Shown: positions 18,389 through 27,992 of the stretch, piece by piece
How positions within the stretch are numbered: the stretch's first letter is position 1
How the letters are laid out: the number at the start of each line of letters is the position of its first letter
NCBI GenBank assembly: GCA_963793465.1
Contig: CAWCAJ010000006.1
Span: 1-64,000, forward strand
Direction of reading: 5' to 3'
Length of the DNA stretch: 64,000 bases
DNA from: CAJQPP01 sp963793465
Lineage (GTDB): Bacteria; Planctomycetota; Planctomycetia; Pirellulales; Pirellulaceae
Made by a program: the position numbers and the translations under genes
The notes under the pieces: generated by a model
Database searches by the model: none
What the model saw: only the letters and a program-made list of their open reading frames with translations
Told to the model about the DNA's origin: nothing

Positions 18389-19719
18389 TCAGGCAGTCTG
18401 TGGGACCGCACTGAAAGCGCTGCTGCTGCTGCTGACGCTTTGATCCTGTGTAGATCGCAATACGAAAACCCAGGCAACCAGCATCAGAGGCACACCCAGT
18501 TGCCAACCGGTCGCCGCGGCCACCGCCATCAACGGGTACATGCCAAACAGCACGATGGCCAAAGCCGCCAGCGACACCCGGGTCGCCCGGTCGGTGGGGT
18601 GACGCCAGGCCAGATCGGACAACAGAACGGCTGGTAGTAGCAAGATGGTCAGGTCATAGGCATACAGGTGCGGTGCCACCAGCAGCGTGGCGATGGTCAT
18701 GGCCGAGAACCCGCGAGCCAACGGATCCCGCGGATCGCTCAACCGTTTGGCTAGTGGTTTGGCGGCGGGTTTGGCGGCGGGTTTGGCGGCGGGTGACCGC
18801 AGCGAAAACGCGGTGCCCCCCAGCACCAGCAGGCTGCTGATCAGCGTGGCAACCTGGGCCGCGCGGCTGTCCTGCAGCGCCAGTTGCCAGAAACTCCAAA
18901 GCGAAAAACCCTGTTCCAGATGATAGCCTTCGTTGTGTACGTAATCGGTGAACCCCATCGTCACACCAAAATAATCCGAACAGATTTCGAAGCCAGTCAG
19001 GAACGAAGCCACGATCAGGCAGCCCACGGTGAAGTAACATCCCATTACGAAACTCCATTGCCGCCGCACCAGCATGAACAAACCGATGGGAATTCCCAGA
19101 TGAGGCTTAAAGGCGATCAAACCGAAGATGACTCCCGAGGCGAAGGGTTTTTCGGCGCGTAGCAAAGCCCAGGTGGCCGTCAGAATCAGCAACAACAAAC
19201 TGCTTTTCTGGCCGGTCGTCAGACTCAACAGCAGAGGCCCTGCCAGACAGGCCAGGACCAATAACCAGGTGGGTACGGACAGGCTACGCTTCAGCAGTAA
19301 CAGTCCGCCCATCAGGAACAGCGTCATCAACAGCAGCCAGCAGCGGGCAGCCGTCAGGTAATCCAGTTTGGAAAAGGGGCTTACGGCGGCGTAATAAAAG
19401 GGAGGGTAGACCATGGGAAAGAAACGGCTTGGCTCCCACTCAAACCCCAGCAGCTCGGCGTCGTGTTGGATCTGGCGACAGACGTCCACGTTGTAAAGCT
19501 CGGCATGCATCAGGGGATCCCGGTAGAGCTTGCCGCCCGCGTACTCCTGCAGAAAGTCGCCACCCAAGGGGTCCTGGCGGAGTTGATTGCTGGGCGTGAA
19601 ATTGGCGCAACTGTGACAATTGTGCCAAACAGCAAAAGCGGCACAAAGATCAGGGCCAGCCATGATTTCCCACCGCCATCTGCGGCAGGATTCACGAAAG
19701 AGGTGGGGTTTTGCGACAT
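18389..19719 (-). CDS. GT87-like (DUF2029) polytopic membrane glycosyltransferase, with a frameshift
   Basis: About 440 residues once the two frames are joined. The N-terminus MSQNPTSFVNPA, with a first membrane helix WLALIFVPLLLFGTIVTV, is in one frame. The rest, starting with the GT87 signature GGDFLQEYAGGKLYRDP and containing about nine further helices (including YPPFYYAAVSPFSKL and FGLIAFKPHLGIP), is in another. The break lies near 19600. GT87 enzymes use polyprenyl-linked mannose or similar donors on the outer face of the membrane. A loop at about 18745-18792 carries a Lys-Pro-Ala-Ala repeat. The frame that carries the body is open far upstream without a membrane helix, so a one-base error or lesion is the best explanation. 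It is convergent with the dehydrogenase. Confidence 0.75.
18745..18792. repeat. 12-bp tandem repeat inside the GT87-like gene
   Basis: Three perfect copies of GTTTGGCGGCGG (18757, 18769 and 18781) preceded by a degenerate copy. It encodes a repeated Ala-Lys-Pro-Ala loop and keeps the reading frame when the copy number changes. Confidence 0.85.
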
Positions 19720-19899
19720 GGGATGGGATGGGGTCAAACGCGACTGGGAATGGGCGGCCGAATGGGGCGGCCAAGTATAGGTCGCGGTTTGTAGCGGGGC
19801 CCGCAACTTCGTGAATTTGCGATGCAATGCTGCAGGGATCCCGCCGTGGTTGCTCGAACGGTGTGGACGGTGAATCGCTGGCGGGCAACGCCGCCGCGG

Positions 19900-21378
19900 T
19901 CAGTCTTCCTCGATGCAATAAAGAAACCGCTCACCGCGAATCAGGATCTGGTTCCCTGCCAGAGCCAACGAGGCATTCACGCCATCGTCGATGCGGTTGG
20001 CCGCCAGCAAACGGGGCACGGCCTCTTCCCCGTCGGCCACATGCTGGAAAACGACGGTGACGCCCTGGCGATCGGTAATGTAGATTCGTTGAGCGGCGGC
20101 CACGGGAGACGCATAGATATCCCCCAGCCCTTGCAGCCGAAAGGGCCCCCAGCGTTCTTCACCGGTCGCCCCATCGCGTCGCGAAAGAATGTTTTGGTAA
20201 TGTCGCAGATAGTACACCGAGCCCTGATACATAAGAGGAGAGGGAACGTAGGGTGTCCGCTCGCGTGTCGACCAGACGACCTGATCGGTGTCGGTAATAT
20301 CGCCGCGAGCGCCGGCCAGGCGAATACCGAACATGGCCCGTTTTTCGTAACTGCTGCCCACGATGACCATTCCGTCTGACGCCACGGGTGTGGCGACCAC
20401 ATTGTTGGATAGTCCACCGCATTCCCAGATCACGTCGCCCGTCCGGAGGTCGTAGGCGCGGACCCGATGGGTTCCGGCCACCACGACCTGGGTTTGCCCA
20501 TCGACCTGAACCACAATGGGAGAAGACCAGGAGGTGACTTCGGCACGGGGAACCCGCCAGATTTCCGCGCCGGTTTTGGCTTGGAAGGCTGCGATAAAGG
20601 ACTCCTCTTCGTGGTCCCAGTTAACCACCAGGGTATCGCCGTGCAGCACCGGTGAAGCCCCTTCACCATGTCCATGCTTGGTGTGCATTTTGCCCAGCTG
20701 TTTTTCCCAAATCAGCCGGCCAGAGAAATCAAGGCAATAAAGTCCGTACGAGCCGAGGTGAGCATATACGTACTGACCATCGGTTACGGGGGAGGCGGAG
20801 GTCAGGCTGGCCGTGTAATGAGCTCCTTCCAGGGGTAGTTCTTCGTGAACGGGCGTCTTCCAGGCCAGGCTGCCGTCCTGGCGATTGACGGCGATCACCC
20901 AGAAACGGTAGCGTTGTGATACCGGCAGATTGTCGTGCTCGCCAGGACGACCGCTGTACTTCGCAGGCAGGGCCTCGCCAATCGGTTCGGCGGCGGTCAC
21001 GAAAATCAATTGATCCCAGACGATCGGTGTGGAGTGCCCACGGCCTGGCAGGGGAGTTTTCCAGCGAATATTTTCGGTTTCGCTCCAGGTCAAAGGCGGG
21101 TTGGCGGTTGGCGCCGCACCGGTGGCCAAGGGGCCCCGCCAGGCAGGCCAATTCTGCTGCCAACTCTGCTGGGCTGTTGCCGCATCCTGAGCCCGTAAGC
21201 CGCTGTTTTCAAAACTGCGGTTGCCCAGTGCCAGCAGCCAACCAAGCGTCAGCCAGACCAGGGGTTGCCGCAGTCGTCCTGCTGTATGGGTTGGAATGAT
21301 CACGTCGGTTTCACATTTCCCAAAAAAGTCGCGGGTCGCTGTCGCTGAAGCGGGCCTTCGCGTTACCGCAATTTCCAT
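19900..21378 (-). CDS. Secreted PQQ-like beta-propeller protein
   Basis: 492 residues. An N-terminal hydrophobic segment (PLVWLTLGWLLALGNRSF, residues about 39-56) precedes WPAWRGPLATGAAP, the WxxWRGPxxxG entry motif of planctomycete PQQ-like propellers. Blades follow with repeated strands such as GSLAWKTPVHEEL, YCLDFSGRLIWEKQLG, TGAEIWRVP, RTGDVIWECGG and TGEERWGPFRL. There is no partner dehydrogenase domain, so it is probably an eight-blade scaffold or sugar/metabolite-binding protein rather than a PQQ enzyme. A GTG at 21303 would place the hydrophobic segment nearer the start and may be the true start. Confidence 0.85.
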   Translation of the reverse strand: MEIAVTRRPASATATRDFFGKCETDVIIPTHTAGRLRQPLVWLTLGWLLALGNRSFENSGLRAQDAATAQQSWQQNWPAWRGPLATGAAPTANPPLTWSETENIRWKTPLPGRGHSTPIVWDQLIFVTAAEPIGEALPAKYSGRPGEHDNLPVSQRYRFWVIAVNRQDGSLAWKTPVHEELPLEGAHYTASLTSASPVTDGQYVYAHLGSYGLYCLDFSGRLIWEKQLGKMHTKHGHGEGASPVLHGDTLVVNWDHEEESFIAAFQAKTGAEIWRVPRAEVTSWSSPIVVQVDGQTQVVVAGTHRVRAYDLRTGDVIWECGGLSNNVVATPVASDGMVIVGSSYEKRAMFGIRLAGARGDITDTDQVVWSTRERTPYVPSPLMYQGSVYYLRHYQNILSRRDGATGEERWGPFRLQGLGDIYASPVAAAQRIYITDRQGVTVVFQHVADGEEAVPRLLAANRIDDGVNASLALAGNQILIRGERFLYCIEED

Positions 21379-21612
21379 GCTGGCCTTCGACCCGGCCGTC
21401 GTATGGACTCATCGGAATTGCTGGGACCAGGCACAATTTGTTACGAGGAATCTGGACCCAACGCTAGGCATTCTAACCATTCCTGGAGGTCAATAGGGCG
21501 GTTGGCGGCGATGGAGCCCGACTGGATTACGCGACTAAGTTACGAGCGGCAGGTGGGTAGCGTCTACCGTGTCAGCTGGGAGATCTCCTGCAGAGCCTGA
21601 TCAACCAGGATT

Positions 21613-22326
21613 TTGAACTCGTTGACGCAGGTTCCGCGGCATACCGAATCTCCGTTGACCGTTACCGCGACCGCCGTCCTGCAAAAAGCACAGCAGCTGC
21701 CGCCTGGGACCGATATTCTCCCGATCACCGTTCCGGAGGAAGAATGGGCCGACATTTGGCCCGGCGAGACATGGAGTATTTACGGAGACGGAAAGATCCG
21801 AAATGAGGGCGGGGATCAGGTTCCCGGTAACTTTGGGACCCTGGACATCGGTTTGACCAACAACTCCACAAAGGACCTGGTGCGTCAGATCAATTCGGGC
21901 TTGAGCGACAGCGACGTGCAGGCATTGTACTCCGATGATCGAACCGACAATCCCGGCTTCATCGGGGCGACCGAGCAGTTCTGGGCCAATGCCGATACTG
22001 GGCTTTCAGCAGGTATGAAATCCGCCGTGATTGCCAACCAGGGCCGCACCAAGTTAATTCCGATCTATCGCACCATGAATTCGGCACCCGGTAACAACCT
22101 GGAGTATTTCGTGGTTGGCTGGGGTGTGGTTCAAATTGGCGAATCGAATTGGAAAGGCGGAAACAGCAAACGGTACTTGAATGTAAAGAAGGCTTACATG
22201 TACGACGAAGACTTGACGCCGGCTGCCGACCTGAGTGAAACCGTTAATATCATTCAGGCGGCGTACACGTCCCCCGTGCTGGTTTGGCCCACGGCCACCA
22301 CGGTTTCTGAGGACGATGAAGGTTGA
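21613..22326 (+). pseudogene. Orphan C-terminal part of a TadG-like Flp pilus-assembly protein
   Basis: The 237-residue frame starts at a TTG directly after an in-frame stop and has no signal or membrane segment. Its body matches the C-terminal part of planctomycete TadE/TadG-like proteins: GDGKIRNEGGDQVPGNFGTL, DIGLTNNSTKDLVRQINSG, GDTGLSAGMKSA-like (ADTGLSAGMKSAVI), TKLIPIYRTMNSAPGNNLEY and FVVGWGVVQIGE. Complete proteins carry an N-terminal membrane helix and about 200 more residues. No other tad genes are nearby, and both flanking genes are on the other strand. It looks like a truncated fragment; expression as a small protein cannot be excluded. Confidence 0.6.
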
Positions 22327-22388
22327 GACGGGACGGCTTTCACGATGTGGATCCCGGCGGACGTGGATCTCGCGACCGCTACGCAGCG

Positions 22389-25300
22389 TTATGGCACCGG
22401 TGACATTGCAAATCGTTCTTGCAGGGATTCCACGTCCATGCCCTCCTTCCGCAGGGCCTTGATCGCCATCACCACGGTTTCGGCACCCTCGATGGTGGTG
22501 ATGCAGGGTACACCGTTCTGCACGGCGGCAGCGCGGATGCGGCCTTCGTCGGTGCGGGCTCCCTTTCCTTTGGGAGTATTGCAGATCAGATCCACGGTCT
22601 CGTTTTTCAGATGATCGATCAGGTTGGGATGACCCTCTACCAGTTTCTTGACACGTTCGACGGGGATACCAGCCTGTTCCAGCCTGGCGGCCGTGCCGCT
22701 GGTGGCCAGGATCTCGAAGCCCATTTCATGCAGGTCGCGGGCAATGCTGACGGCGCGTTCCTTGGCGCGATCGGCAACGCTGACGAACACGCGTCCTGAC
22801 TGTGGCAACACGATGCCCGCGGCCAGCAAGCTTTTGGCATAGGCGATGGAGAATCGAGGGCTGCTGCCCATCACTTCTCCCGTGCTCCGCATCTCGGGTC
22901 CCAACGCGATATCGACCCCTACGAATTTGCGAAAGGGGAATACGCTCTCCTTCACCGAGACTGTGCGGGGAATGGGGATTTCCGTAATCCCCTGGTCGGC
23001 CAGCGACTGACCGACCATGACTTTGGAGGCAATCCGGGCGATGGGTTTGCCCGTAGCCTTGGCGACAAAGGGCACCGTTCGACTGGCTCGCGGATTGGCT
23101 TCCAGTACGTAAACGGTGGATTCGCCGGCTTCCATTCGGACGGCGAACTGGATGTTCATCAGACCGACGACGTTGAGTCGTTTGGCCAAGGCCACCGTGG
23201 CCCGTTTGATTTCATCCAGCACCGGTTGCGAAAGACTGTAAGTGGGCAGGGCACAAGCGGAATCGCCGGAATGCACACCGGCTTCCTCGATATGTTGCAT
23301 GATCCCGGCAATCACGGCGTCTTTTCCGTCCGCGATACAATCCACATCCACCTCAATGGCGTCTTCCAGGAAACGGTCGATCAACACGGGTTGTCCCTGC
23401 GCGACCACGAAGGCCTCCGCCACAAAGCGTTTGAATTGTGTGTCGTCGTAACAGATCTCCATGGCCCGGCCACCCAACACAAAGCTGGGTCGTACCAATA
23501 CGGGATAGCCAATGCGGGTGATCACCCCGCGAGCCTGGTCCATCGTGCGGGCGATTCCCGAAGGTGGCTGATTCAATCCCAGTTGTTCCATGATCACGTG
23601 GAATTTTTCGCGATCTTCGGCAGACTCGATGGTATCAACGCTGGTTCCCACAATCGGTACTCCCGCATCCGACAAGGCCCGCGCCAAATTCAACGGCGTT
23701 TGACCACCGAATTGCACAATCACCCCATCGGGCTGCACGCGATCGCAGATGTTCAGCACATCTTCCACGGTCAGTGGCTCGAAGAACAACAGGTCGCTGG
23801 TGTCGTAATCGGTACTGACCGTTTCCGGGTTGGAATTCACCATGACCGACTCGTAGCCCAGGTCGGCCATGGCAAAACTGGCATGGCAGCAGCAGTAGTC
23901 GAATTCGATTCCCTGACCGATGCGGTTGGGTCCGCCCCCCAGGATCATGATGCGTTTCTTGTCTGTCTTGGCGGGCGTTTCGTCTTCCTCTTCGTAAGTC
24001 GAGTAATAATAGGGTGTGTAGGCCTCAAATTCGGCGGCGCACGTATCCACGGATTTGTAGGTGGCCACGACACCCAGTTGTTTGCGGGCTTGCCGGACCG
24101 TCATTTCGGTGCTGCCCAACAGGGTGGCCAGCTGGCGATCGGCAAATCCAAACTGCTTGGCACGACGCATCAGCGCGGCGTCCATTTGATCCAGCGAACC
24201 CACTTCTCGAATCTGGTCTTCCAATTCCACGATTTCGGTCAGTTGATCCAGGAACCAGGGATCGATTCCGGTCAGTTGGAAAATCTCATCTCGGCTCATA
24301 CCACTTTTGATGGCATAGCGGATGTACCAGACACGACGATCGTTGGGCCAGGACAACTTGGCGCGAATGGCGTCCAGGTCCGGCTGTTCCGGCGTGTCCC
24401 ACAGATCCTTGTGGTCGCAGCCGAAGCCAAACCGCCCGACTTCCAGGCCACGGAGTGCTTTTTGGAAAGATTCCTTGAAAGTCCGCCCGATGGCCATGGT
24501 CTCACCGACACTTTTCATCTGTGTCATCAGGGTGGCATCGGCCTCCGGGAATTTCTCAAAGGCGAAGCGAGGGATTTTGGTGACCACGTAGTCGATCGTC
24601 GGTTCAAAGCAGGCTTTGGTTTCCCGCGTAATGTCGTTGGGCAATTCCCACAGACGGTATCCCACCGCCAGCTTGGCGGCAATCTTGGCAATCGGAAATC
24701 CGGTTGCCTTGGAGGCCAGGGCACTGGAGCGACTGACCCGGGGATTCATTTCGATCACAATCAGGCGATCGGTTTTGGGGTCGCAGGCGAACTGGATATT
24801 GGAACCACCGGTTTCCACACCGATTTCGCGGATCACGGCCAGGCTGGCATCGCGCATCCGCTGGTATTCCTTGTCCGTCAGCGTTTGGGCGGGAGCCACG
24901 GTGATGGAATCGCCGGTGTGGACACCCATGGGGTCGAAGTTTTCGATGCTGCAGATGATGACCACATTGTCATCCATGTCCCGCATCACTTCCATCTCGT
25001 ATTCTTTCCAGCCGATAATGGACTCTTCCACCATCACCTGGGTCACTGGGGACTGGTCCAGTCCACGTTGGACCAGCGAATCGAACTCGTCCCGGTTGTA
25101 AGCGATCGCACTGCCACTGCCCCCCAAAGTGAAGCTGGGCCGCACCACGCAAGGCAGGCCAATATTTTCCATCACCTTGCGGGCCTGTTCCAGGGTGGTG
25201 ACGGTTTTACCGTTGCACACGGCCAGGCCGATCTTCCCCATGGCTTGAGCGAACAGTTCCCGGTCTTCCGCCTTGTTGATGACGTCGGGTCGGGCCCCGA

Positions 25301-25646
25301 TCATCTCCACGCCATATTTCTCCAGCACGCCGTTGTGAAACAGGTCCATGGAAACATTCAGGCCGGTTTGTCCGCCCAGCGTAGGCAGCAAGGCATCAGG
25401 CCGTTCCTTGGCAATGATCTTCTCCACGATTTCCCAGGTCAGCGGTTCGATATACGTGCGATCAGCCAGTCCCGGGTCGGTCATGATGGTGGCCGGATTG
25501 GAGTTCACAAGGACGACTTCGTAGCCCTCCTCCCGCAAGGCCTTGCAGGCTTGTGTTCCGGAATAGTCAAACTCACAAGCTTGTCCAATGACAATCGGAC
25601 CAGAGCCGATCAACAGGATTTTTTTGATATCTTCTCGTTTGGGCAC
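22389..25646 (-). CDS. carB: Carbamoyl-phosphate synthase large subunit
   Basis: 1085 residues from a GTG. Full two-halved architecture: ILLIGSGPIVIGQACEFDYS and the first ATP-grasp domain, the oligomerisation domain around 24000-24350, a second PreATP/ATP-grasp half beginning IMILGGGPNRIGQGIEFDY, and the C-terminal MGS-like allosteric domain (ILATSGTAARLEQAGIPVER, VDLICNTPKG). It makes carbamoyl phosphate from bicarbonate, ammonia delivered by CarA, and two ATP, for pyrimidine and arginine synthesis in the cytoplasm. carA is not adjacent. Confidence 0.97.
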   Translation of the reverse strand: MPKREDIKKILLIGSGPIVIGQACEFDYSGTQACKALREEGYEVVLVNSNPATIMTDPGLADRTYIEPLTWEIVEKIIAKERPDALLPTLGGQTGLNVSMDLFHNGVLEKYGVEMIGARPDVINKAEDRELFAQAMGKIGLAVCNGKTVTTLEQARKVMENIGLPCVVRPSFTLGGSGSAIAYNRDEFDSLVQRGLDQSPVTQVMVEESIIGWKEYEMEVMRDMDDNVVIICSIENFDPMGVHTGDSITVAPAQTLTDKEYQRMRDASLAVIREIGVETGGSNIQFACDPKTDRLIVIEMNPRVSRSSALASKATGFPIAKIAAKLAVGYRLWELPNDITRETKACFEPTIDYVVTKIPRFAFEKFPEADATLMTQMKSVGETMAIGRTFKESFQKALRGLEVGRFGFGCDHKDLWDTPEQPDLDAIRAKLSWPNDRRVWYIRYAIKSGMSRDEIFQLTGIDPWFLDQLTEIVELEDQIREVGSLDQMDAALMRRAKQFGFADRQLATLLGSTEMTVRQARKQLGVVATYKSVDTCAAEFEAYTPYYYSTYEEEDETPAKTDKKRIMILGGGPNRIGQGIEFDYCCCHASFAMADLGYESVMVNSNPETVSTDYDTSDLLFFEPLTVEDVLNICDRVQPDGVIVQFGGQTPLNLARALSDAGVPIVGTSVDTIESAEDREKFHVIMEQLGLNQPPSGIARTMDQARGVITRIGYPVLVRPSFVLGGRAMEICYDDTQFKRFVAEAFVVAQGQPVLIDRFLEDAIEVDVDCIADGKDAVIAGIMQHIEEAGVHSGDSACALPTYSLSQPVLDEIKRATVALAKRLNVVGLMNIQFAVRMEAGESTVYVLEANPRASRTVPFVAKATGKPIARIASKVMVGQSLADQGITEIPIPRTVSVKESVFPFRKFVGVDIALGPEMRSTGEVMGSSPRFSIAYAKSLLAAGIVLPQSGRVFVSVADRAKERAVSIARDLHEMGFEILATSGTAARLEQAGIPVERVKKLVEGHPNLIDHLKNETVDLICNTPKGKGARTDEGRIRAAAVQNGVPCITTIEGAETVVMAIKALRKEGMDVESLQERFAMSPVP

Positions 25647-25782
25647 GAGTGGGTACCGCCGTGTTCAATTGAGGGGATTGGTGCAAAATCTCCCAAGGGT
25701 ACCAACTGTTTGTTGGTCTGTTCAAGGGTTAAATTAGCCAGATCAGATCATTCCCTACGAGCGGATCCGGACTTGCCGCATA

Positions 25783-26280
25783 TTAAGGATGCTGTGACTG
25801 CCGGGGAGGGTGGGTATCCGAATCCGCCCTGGAAATCCCTGTTGAAAACCGCTCCAGAAAGAAATCCGGAACCAGGATGGCCCGAGGTGCTGCGTTGGGT
25901 GGAAATCGGCAACAGGCCAACAGGAATTCGCCGTCGGCCACGACTTGGCCCAGGCGGGTGATTTCAAAGCGATAGCCGATTTTGACGCCATCGTTGCAGA
26001 CCACTTGCAGCCAGATTTCCAGAGCATCGCCGAGTCTGGCGGCATTTTGAATCTCGACGGCTGCGGTGACTCGCGGGAATCCCACGATCCCGCGTTCGTC
26101 CTGCATCACGATCGAGAGGTTCAAGGATCGCAAAAAGGCGTACTCGGTTTCTTCCATCATGCGGATGTAACTGGGCACGTCGACCTGGCCCAGGGCATCG
26201 ACTTCCTGCCAGCGAACCGTGTGGTGCCGCCGAAAATCGACTTCTTGCAGGCGTTGGCGGGGTGGCGGAGGATGCGTCAT
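25783..26280 (-). CDS. Acyl-CoA thioesterase of the 4HBT hot-dog family
   Basis: 165 residues. The hot-dog fold is indicated by HHTVRWQEVDALGQVDVPSY (the 4HBT active-site region, with Asp), IRMMEETEYAFLRSL on the long helix, and strands VTAAVEIQNAARLGDALEIW, VGYRFEITRLG-like (KIGYRFEITRLGQVVADGEF) and LLACC. It would hydrolyse an acyl-CoA thioester; the substrate is unknown. The start at 26280 lies 11 bp after the sulfatase stop, so the two genes form an operon. The longer open frame upstream overlaps the sulfatase and is rejected. Confidence 0.85.
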   Translation of the reverse strand: MTHPPPPRQRLQEVDFRRHHTVRWQEVDALGQVDVPSYIRMMEETEYAFLRSLNLSIVMQDERGIVGFPRVTAAVEIQNAARLGDALEIWLQVVCNDGVKIGYRFEITRLGQVVADGEFLLACCRFPPNAAPRAILVPDFFLERFSTGISRADSDTHPPRQSQHP

Positions 26281-26290
26281 GAGAACAGGG

Positions 26291-27817
26291 TTACCTTTCC
26301 GGGTCAGCGGCCATGGCTTGACGGCTTCCCGAGGCATTTTGAAGTCGCTGCAATGTGGCGGTCAGCTGCGAAGTGATCTGCGGATTCTGGGCGGAAACGT
26401 CTTGAGACTCCGCCGGATCCGCCTGCAGATCGTAAAGCTGAAAGGGTGGTTGCAGTGGTTTGCCAATCGGTGGTTGCCGACCACCGGAACCATTGCCGGC
26501 AATCAGTTTCCAATTTCCTTGACGCAGGGCCAGCATCCCGGCCGCGGACTGGTGGATGACCGCCGCCGGGCGTGTGGCGACCTCGCCACGGGCCAGACTC
26601 AAAAGTGAAAAACTGTCTTCCGCCTCGTTGTCAGGCAATGGCTGCTGCACGATTTCGGCGCAGGTGGCAAACAGATCCACTTGGCAGATCGTGGCGTCGA
26701 CGGTCGAGCCCGCAACAAAATGACCCGGCCAGCGTGCAAAAAAGGGCACATGGTGACCCCCTTCATAAATATCCGCCTTGGTCCCACGCCAGGGACCGTT
26801 GGCGGTATGGGTCGTGTGGCGATAGCCCTGGATCGAGGCGTCGTCGGTGTGATCGGGTTGTGGGACGTCAAAACGTTTCATGTAGGAACCGTTGTCCGAA
26901 GTGAAGACCAGCAACGTGGATGTATTGTGACGTTGGTCATGCCCATCCACGGCCTCCACGATTTGGCCCACGGCATCATCCACCTGGGCAATAAAATCAC
27001 CGTAGTCGCCCAGTCCGGTTGTGCCCCGGAATCGGGGGTGGGGCTGCGTCGGCTTGTGGGGGGCGGTCAAGGGAACGTAGAGAAACCAGGGTTGAGGCTG
27101 CTCGTTTTGCCGTTCTATAAACTGAGTGGCCTCCTGCACCAGTCGGTCCAACACCTGCTCGATGACGAAATCTTCGGCTTGCGGACCGGGACGAATGAAA
27201 TGCGGGAAGGGTTGGGCTGCCTGTTGCCGGGTGGGCAGGGCGGTGAAACGATCATTGCGAATGAACACGTAGGGCGCCATATCCAACGAAGCGCTGACAC
27301 CGAAAAATTCATCAAAGCCATGGTGGATGGGACTGTCCCCGATCACCCCGGCAAAATCGATTCCGGGGTCGCCTTGCCAAGCCCGAAGATCGGCGTCCGG
27401 CTTTCGCAATGGCAAGTCCATGCCAAGATGCCACTTGCCGATCGCGGCCGTCCGGTATCCAGACCGTTTCAGCAGGCTGGCCAGTGTGGCCCGTCCAGGT
27501 TCCAGCATGGGTTGACTGTATCCGCCCAGCACACCACGTTTCATGGGCGTTCGCCAGGAGTAACGTCCGGTCAACAGACTATACCGGGTCGGCGTGCAGA
27601 CCGCCGACGCGGAATGGGCGTCCCGAAAGGTGACTCCCTGTTGAGCCAATTGGTCCAGGTGCGGGGTCGGAATTCTGGAATGCGGATTCAAGTGCTGGAT
27701 GTCGCCGTAGCCCATGTCGTCGGCCAGCACGATCACGATATTGGGTTGCCCGGCCAGCACCTTGGGTGCGGCCAGGGAAATCGCGAGCAGTACGATCCAA
27801 GGTCGAAACCAGCGCAT
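26291..27817 (-). CDS. Secreted sulfatase (type I, formylglycine family)
   Basis: 508 residues. Signal peptide (MRWFRPWIVLLAISLAAPKV LAG) then the metal site PNIVIVLADDMGYGD, the modification motif CTPTR within SAVCTPTRYSLLTGRY, where Cys becomes formylglycine, and GKWHLG further on. Later it shows PHKPTQPHPRF and LVFTSDNG. It removes sulfate from an organic ester in the periplasm or outside, as expected for a planctomycete that uses sulfated polysaccharides. The substrate cannot be read. It is the first gene of an operon with the thioesterase and is divergent from the methyltransferase. Confidence 0.95.
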   Translation of the reverse strand: MRWFRPWIVLLAISLAAPKVLAGQPNIVIVLADDMGYGDIQHLNPHSRIPTPHLDQLAQQGVTFRDAHSASAVCTPTRYSLLTGRYSWRTPMKRGVLGGYSQPMLEPGRATLASLLKRSGYRTAAIGKWHLGMDLPLRKPDADLRAWQGDPGIDFAGVIGDSPIHHGFDEFFGVSASLDMAPYVFIRNDRFTALPTRQQAAQPFPHFIRPGPQAEDFVIEQVLDRLVQEATQFIERQNEQPQPWFLYVPLTAPHKPTQPHPRFRGTTGLGDYGDFIAQVDDAVGQIVEAVDGHDQRHNTSTLLVFTSDNGSYMKRFDVPQPDHTDDASIQGYRHTTHTANGPWRGTKADIYEGGHHVPFFARWPGHFVAGSTVDATICQVDLFATCAEIVQQPLPDNEAEDSFSLLSLARGEVATRPAAVIHQSAAGMLALRQGNWKLIAGNGSGGRQPPIGKPLQPPFQLYDLQADPAESQDVSAQNPQITSQLTATLQRLQNASGSRQAMAADPER

Positions 27818-27992
27818 TTTTTACTCCGTCGGTGTCCGTTGCGTTAAACTTTTGGTTCTTGCCAGTCCCGGTCTGCCAAGCAAGTCGCTGTACCGCATGG
27901 TCGGAAGACGGCGGCCGAGACGGCGATTTCCATGGACGACCTGGCGGCGAAACCAAGCCTTGACCATCCTGAATCAACTTCGGAGCCCAACC

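Noticed and set aside
23226..25961. 911-residue open frame on the plus strand opposite carB
   Set aside because: It is a codon shadow of carB, whose conserved motifs fill the minus strand throughout.
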